Positions 61,888 to 63,480 of a stretch of 63,480 nt of DNA are shown here, piece after piece; the first letter of the stretch is position 1, and every line of letters begins with the position of its first letter. Location: the NCBI GenBank assembly GCA_902496945.1, contig CABVDE010000005.1, positions 1 to 63,480 on the forward strand, written 5' to 3'. Both the position numbers and the translations under genes were made by a program. Below the pieces are notes generated by a model, which had not been told where the DNA came from, searched no databases, and saw only the letters and a list, made by a program, of their open reading frames with translations. The stretch comes from an uncultured Collinsella sp. GTDB taxonomy: Bacteria; Actinomycetota; Coriobacteriia; Coriobacteriales; Coriobacteriaceae.

Positions 61888-62982
61888 GTGGCAGATATCA
61901 AAGACAAGCAAATTTCTCGTCGGTCCTTCTTGGGTCTTTTTGGCGCGAGTGCCGTGACGCTCGGCCTCGGTCTCGTCGGTTGCGGCAGCGTCGCCGGTAA
62001 GGGTGGTGCGGCGACCGCTGGCTCGGGTGCCGCTTCTATCGATAAACTTACCATGGTCTGGCTGCCCAACGAGTCCAGCTCAGAGTTCGACGCGGGCCGC
62101 GAGGAGTTTGGCAAGGTTCTCGAGAAGTATGCCGGTGTCAAGGTTGAGCTCATGACCACCACCGACTATAACGTCGCTATCGAGGCTATCGCCTCCGGCA
62201 AGGCCCAGCTTGCCAACATGGGCGCCGAGGGCTTCATCCAGGCTCAGAAGAAGAACAGCAAGGTTCTTCCGCTCGTGACCACCTCCGACACCGATGGCAA
62301 GCTCGACGGCGCCAAGTACTACAGCCGCATCTGCGTGCCCGAGGCCGAGATGAGCGCTTACGCGGATAGCGCCGAGGAGAGCGGCTATTCCATCAAGAAC
62401 ATCAAGGGCAAACGCATGAGCTTTGTCTCCGCTACTTCCACCTCCGGCTTCAAGGTTCCGTGCAACGCCATCATGAAGGCGTTCCCGGACGACGTGAAGT
62501 CCTCCGACGAGCTCAGTACCCCGGGTTTCTTCTCCCAGGTACTCTTTGGTAACTCTCACCCCGGTTCTGCTGTCAACCTGCTGCAGGGTGATGCCGATGT
62601 TGCCGCCTTCGACGATGTTGACGTCGACACTTACCTTGATGTCCCCGAGGGCGAGCGCGACGCCGTGAATGCCGCCGGCTCCGTCTACTCCGTCAAGGCC
62701 GACGCTCCCCAGCCCTTCGATCGCGTTCAGGGCAAGAAGTTCGGCATCATCCAGTCCACCCCGGTTCTCAACGGGCCTATCGCCGTCAACACTGAGAAGG
62801 TTCCGCAGGAGATCATCGACAAGCTCGTCAAGGGCTTGACCTCCAAGGAGACCTCTGAGGACGAGCTGCTCTTTGCCCCTGAGGATAAAGAGGGCACCGG
62901 TGCCGTTTGGAGCCTGGGCGATACCGCCGGCTTCATCGCGGTCGAGGACTCCTGGTACGACCCCATTCGCGCGCTTGACTAA
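61888..62982 (+). CDS. phnD: PhnD-like substrate-binding lipoprotein of an ABC importer
   Basis: 364 residues from GTG 61888 with AAGGAG upstream. The N-terminus has a twin-arginine motif (SRRSFLG) and a lipobox (LVGCGS), so it is probably a Tat-exported lipoprotein. The rest is a PhnD-like periplasmic-binding fold: TMVWLPNESSSEFD, GAEGFIQAQ and FVSATSTSGFKVP, the usual phosphate/phosphonate binding loop with SxTS. It delivers substrate, perhaps phosphonate or phosphite, to the transporter whose ATPase begins at 63103. About 200 nt upstream holds no gene. Confidence 0.88.
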   Translation: MADIKDKQISRRSFLGLFGASAVTLGLGLVGCGSVAGKGGAATAGSGAASIDKLTMVWLPNESSSEFDAGREEFGKVLEKYAGVKVELMTTTDYNVAIEAIASGKAQLANMGAEGFIQAQKKNSKVLPLVTTSDTDGKLDGAKYYSRICVPEAEMSAYADSAEESGYSIKNIKGKRMSFVSATSTSGFKVPCNAIMKAFPDDVKSSDELSTPGFFSQVLFGNSHPGSAVNLLQGDADVAAFDDVDVDTYLDVPEGERDAVNAAGSVYSVKADAPQPFDRVQGKKFGIIQSTPVLNGPIAVNTEKVPQEIIDKLVKGLTSKETSEDELLFAPEDKEGTGAVWSLGDTAGFIAVEDSWYDPIRALD

Positions 62983-63102
62983 TACATGTTCCTGCACGGA
63001 TGCGTGCAGATGAGCGCCATCGCGTAGACGATTCGCCGCTGCCAAAACGGGCCGGGCGCGAATATCCGCGTCCGGCCTCGACGTTGATGGGAGGGCATGG
63101 GA

Positions 63103-63480
63103 ATGCCACAGAACGCACAGCCTCTTTTGCAGGTGAGCGATTTGACCAAAAGCTACGAGGGCAAACGAGGCGCACGGGAGCAGCATCACGCGCTTTCCGG
63201 TGTAGATTTTGCTTGCGGCGAGGGAGAACTGGTTGCGGTGATCGGTCCTTCAGGCGCCGGCAAGTCGACGTTTTTGCGCTGCATCAATCGCCTCATCGAG
63301 CCCACGGAGGGGTCGGTTGTCTTTAATGGTCGGGACATTACGCATCTGCGCCGCAACAAGTTGCGTGGCGTGCGCACGCAGATCGCCATGATTTTTCAGA
63401 ACTACAACCTGGTGTATCGCCTTACCGCCATCCAAAACGTGCTGCATGGGCGTCTGGGTTACAAAGGTGCTGTGGCGGGG
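63103..63480 (+). CDS. phnC: Phosphonate-type ABC transporter ATP-binding protein, truncated by the window end
   Basis: Open to the end of the window, 126 residues visible. ATG 63103 is favoured over ATG 63097 because GGGAGG is then 8 nt away. Walker A is GPSGAGKSTFL, the Q-loop is MIFQNYNLV, and RLTAIQNVLHGRLG matches PhnC (usual V..NVL.GRLG). No Walker B is reached. It follows phnD by 120 nt, with a small hairpin (CCTGCACG...CGTGCAG) between. The permease phnE is expected beyond. Confidence 0.9.
   Translation, partial: MPQNAQPLLQVSDLTKSYEGKRGAREQHHALSGVDFACGEGELVAVIGPSGAGKSTFLRCINRLIEPTEGSVVFNGRDITHLRRNKLRGVRTQIAMIFQNYNLVYRLTAIQNVLHGRLGYKGAVAG

Overview
The window is a 63.5-kb piece of a high-GC Gram-positive chromosome. 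Protein sequences, the codon bias towards G or C at third positions, a Tad pilus locus without a secretin, and a T-box leader before pheST all point to the Coriobacteriia, most likely a Collinsella from the gut. That assignment is my recognition and was not tested by a search.

Layout. 1-6.5 kb: a decayed transposase/antitoxin scar, a YitT membrane protein, then two paralogous GntR/UTRA regulators flanking recQ, the second next to a sugar-phosphate (SIS) deglycase-like gene. 6.6-13.5 kb: an L-lactate or 2-hydroxyacid dehydrogenase, a MetA with the acetyl-CoA-type Glu111, 5-formyl-THF cyclo-ligase, a hicAB toxin-antitoxin pair and a large M16 metallopeptidase. 13.6-19.1 kb: a defence-like island with an AlbA_2/HATPase regulator behind arrays of a GAGAGAT motif, an unknown 163-aa protein, and a divergent cytosine methyltransferase and Sau3AI-like endonuclease. 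19.1-31.5 kb: a DUF5710 protein, tRNA-Val, an EamA transporter, a DUF4012 envelope protein, glmM, an M32 carboxypeptidase and T-box-controlled pheST. 31.6-34.4 kb: an ECF nickel uptake operon (nikMN-nikQ-nikO) with a NikR-type operator. 34.4-41.5 kb: a phospholipase C-like protein, a lineage-type nuclease-fold protein, pyruvate kinase and a Ca2+-type P-ATPase with an unusual structured leader. 41.6-43.9 kb: an A/T-richer cassette (small membrane protein, secreted two-cysteine protein, anchored thioredoxin-like protein, and a divergent DUF2975/XRE pair). 43.9-55 kb: rsgA and a complete Tad/Flp pilus operon with one pilin and several TadE-like pseudopilins, closed by a DUF192 gene. 55-63.5 kb: a toxin pseudogene with its antitoxin, tRNA-Phe with a duplicated 3' end, a GH5-like protein that has lost its acid/base residue, rsmI, metG, rsmA, tatD and the start of a phosphonate/phosphate-type ABC importer (phnD, phnC).

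Intergenic DNA is rich in long palindromes belonging to several families. Some recur within the window, in one case with the modules in swapped order. The best candidates for something undescribed are the secreted-protein/thioredoxin cassette, the P-ATPase leader RNA, the GAGAGAT arrays before the AlbA_2 gene, and the accessory genes of the Tad locus.
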